Of a stretch of DNA of 64,000 nucleotides, positions 62,665-64,000 are shown one piece after another. Under the pieces are notes generated by a model that worked only from the letters and a program-made list of their open reading frames with translations, did no database searches and was not told the DNA's origin. This DNA is from Leptospira kobayashii (GTDB lineage: Bacteria > Spirochaetota > Leptospiria > Leptospirales > Leptospiraceae): positions 3,624,001 through 3,688,000 of the forward strand of contig NZ_AP025028.1 of NCBI RefSeq assembly GCF_003114835.2, written 5' to 3'. Made by a program: the position numbers and the translations under genes. Positions within the stretch are counted from its first letter, which is position 1; each line of letters opens with the position of its first letter.

Positions 62665-63809
62665 TGAACCCACCAAACCAACCTAAGGTCCTCTACCAAG
62701 AGGCAAATCCTTACGGTTCTTTTACTGCTTTTCTAGAAGACGACGGAAGAACCATTTATCTTTACTTACAATCCCATAACAATCCCGAGTGGCCGATGAA
62801 ATCCCTTTGGATTCGTAACCTGATAGATGCACCGGAAGAAAGAGATCCTGATGATTTCCGAAAAGGACTCGCACCGGTTCATACAAAAAAAGAAACCAAC
62901 ACCGTTCATGCCCTACCCAGTTTGAAAGAAGAGGAAATTCATTTCATTTGGTCGGAAGAAGGAGATGCAGTCGCACTTTTCGTAAATGAAGAACTCTATG
63001 CATATCTTCCTCCTTGGTCCGGAATCAAAGGAGTACATGGCTATTCCAAAGAAGCAAAAGAAGACGCAGCAGCAGCGTCTCCCTTAGGTGATGTGAATAA
63101 CGGAGTGATTGCGGAGCGAGTGAAAGAATCCCGCAAATTTTGGGAAACCGTTTCCGAAAAAAATCATTGGAACAAACTCCAAACTTTACGATTGAATTTT
63201 TTGGAAGAGAGACTAGGAAAACATGAAAAATATTGGTCTGCCGACGGAGGAAAGTATCCTTCTCTCGGGATCGCATCTTTTTTACCGAAGGAATTTCCAG
63301 GAATCAAAATATTCTCAACCATCGGAATGAGTGCACAGAACCAACCATCCGTTGAACTCTATCATAAAAATTTTGAAGATTATGCGCGCATTGAATTGGT
63401 ATTTGCCATCAAACTTTCCAATGAATACGAAGATCATTCCGAATCCTGGATACAACATGTACTCGGAGAGATGATCAAATTTCCTTGGAACACAGGTATA
63501 TGGTTCGGACATTCTCATACGATTCAAAATCCTCGCAAAGATCCTGATCAACTCTACTTGGATTTCAATTGGTTTGTTCTCAAAAATGTAACGGATGAGT
63601 TGGATAAAGACCCGAGTCTCCCTTATCCGAAGCTAAACGGACTCATCTCCGAGAATGGAAGAAGGGTGAATTATTTATTTTTAGTTCCTATCTCGGTGGA
63701 AGAACGAATTTGTTTTCAAAGAGAAGGTTCGCCGAAGTTCTGGGAGACTTGGACCAAAGAAGGTTTCAGTTTTTTTCATGAATCCGAGCGTAGAATGTTG
63801 GAATTCTAA
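62664..63809 (+). CDS. SUFU-domain protein
   Basis: The 381-residue protein has an N-terminal beta-rich region of unknown type (about 1-165) and a C-terminal region (about 175-375) with STIGMSAQNQPSVELY, YARIELVFAIKLS and a long beta/alpha body, the suppressor-of-fused fold first known from Hedgehog signalling. Bacterial SUFU proteins often serve as immunity or toxin-partner proteins. No toxin is recognised nearby. The assignment rests on visible pattern only. Confidence 0.7.
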   Translation: MNPPNQPKVLYQEANPYGSFTAFLEDDGRTIYLYLQSHNNPEWPMKSLWIRNLIDAPEERDPDDFRKGLAPVHTKKETNTVHALPSLKEEEIHFIWSEEGDAVALFVNEELYAYLPPWSGIKGVHGYSKEAKEDAAAASPLGDVNNGVIAERVKESRKFWETVSEKNHWNKLQTLRLNFLEERLGKHEKYWSADGGKYPSLGIASFLPKEFPGIKIFSTIGMSAQNQPSVELYHKNFEDYARIELVFAIKLSNEYEDHSESWIQHVLGEMIKFPWNTGIWFGHSHTIQNPRKDPDQLYLDFNWFVLKNVTDELDKDPSLPYPKLNGLISENGRRVNYLFLVPISVEERICFQREGSPKFWETWTKEGFSFFHESERRMLEF

Positions 63810-63841
63810 GTTTGTAGTTGGAAAAATTACGAATCAAAAAA

Positions 63842-64000
63842 ATGAATCTGTCCGTTACTAATAGTGATATGGCAGAGACTTATACTAAATTTTTTAATCT
63901 GGAATTCGAACCGTTTGATTTAGAACGAATCTTCGAAGCTCGTAATGAATCGACCGGATTCTTTCTCTCTACGGTGTTTCAGAAACGTTTCTCCGAAGAA
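63842..64000 (+). CDS. start of an unidentified gene, cut by the window edge
   Basis: An open frame from ATG 63842 (or 63869) runs to the window end: MNLSVTNSDMAETYTKFFNLE, continuing with EPFDLERIFEARNESTGFF. No family can be assigned from 53 residues. It is on the same strand as the SUFU gene, 32 bases downstream. Confidence 0.5.
   Translation, partial: MNLSVTNSDMAETYTKFFNLEFEPFDLERIFEARNESTGFFLSTVFQKRFSEE

Overview
The window reads as a chromosomal stretch of a spirochaete of the genus Leptospira, probably a saprophytic species. The clearest marker is a close homologue of the OmpA-like lipoprotein Loa22 (26950-27516). Fitting traits are moderate-to-low GC coding DNA, many lipoproteins with relaxed lipoboxes, several sensors with 7TMR-DISM-type N-termini, a crotonyl-CoA carboxylase/reductase, and several conserved proteins of the type annotated as hypothetical in Leptospira. 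I see no rRNA, tRNA, CRISPR array, insertion sequence or phage module. Genus and species are inferred from protein resemblance, not measured.

Layout. 1-7.8 kb: recG (cut by the window edge), a phosphoesterase cluster, gpsA, a fluoride channel, a MAPEG protein, an MDR reductase/hydrolase pair and an A/T-rich TPR gene. 7.8-10 kb: a glyoxalase-fold gene and ccr, separated by a structured repeat. 10-14.9 kb: a five-gene minus-strand cluster built on an MbnP/MbnH pair (copper-binding lipoprotein plus di-haem peroxidase-like partner), with a lipoprotein, an outer-membrane barrel and a Cys/His-rich leader protein. 15-24.6 kb: SpoIIE-type phosphatase, Na/Pi cotransporter, SlyD, RRM protein, fumC, a thioredoxin-like protein and a 49-residue Lmo0937-type membrane peptide. 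24.7-31.4 kb: an AKR/TetR operon with a palindromic operator, a second copy of the repeat, loa22, an RluA-type synthase, TerC and a DUF1569 protein. 31.4-34.8 kb: a MarR-GNAT fusion and a YHYH/MORN/SCO operon that looks copper related. 34.9-41.5 kb: an AraC-type membrane regulator, two tandem paralogous hybrid histidine kinases and a divergent NarL-type regulator. 41.5-49.5 kb: sixA-hpt, a PstS-like lipoprotein, an OmpA protein, an acyltransferase, an alkaline-phosphatase-superfamily lipoprotein and a Fic protein. 49.5-64 kb: a large beta-helix lipoprotein, a lipase/MaoC/MaoC operon, an SDR/HxlR divergent pair, an adenylate/guanylate cyclase, DUF2207 and DUF4269 proteins, an Ada-type zinc domain and a SUFU-domain gene.

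The most unusual content is non-coding. A ~455-bp element occurs twice (8273-8725 and 26494-26949). It has a 52-nt identical block, a 125-nt module aligning without gaps, and a branched module whose helices keep pairing although their sequences differ. In both copies it ends at the stop codon of an unrelated gene (ccr, loa22). A related hairpin, with the same single bulged base, follows the fumC stop codon, and one end of the element recurs after the SCO gene. I do not recognise this family; it behaves like a mobile or regulatory 3'-UTR RNA element. A second RNA candidate is the leader of the RRM gene, where one segment can pair with either of two downstream partners.
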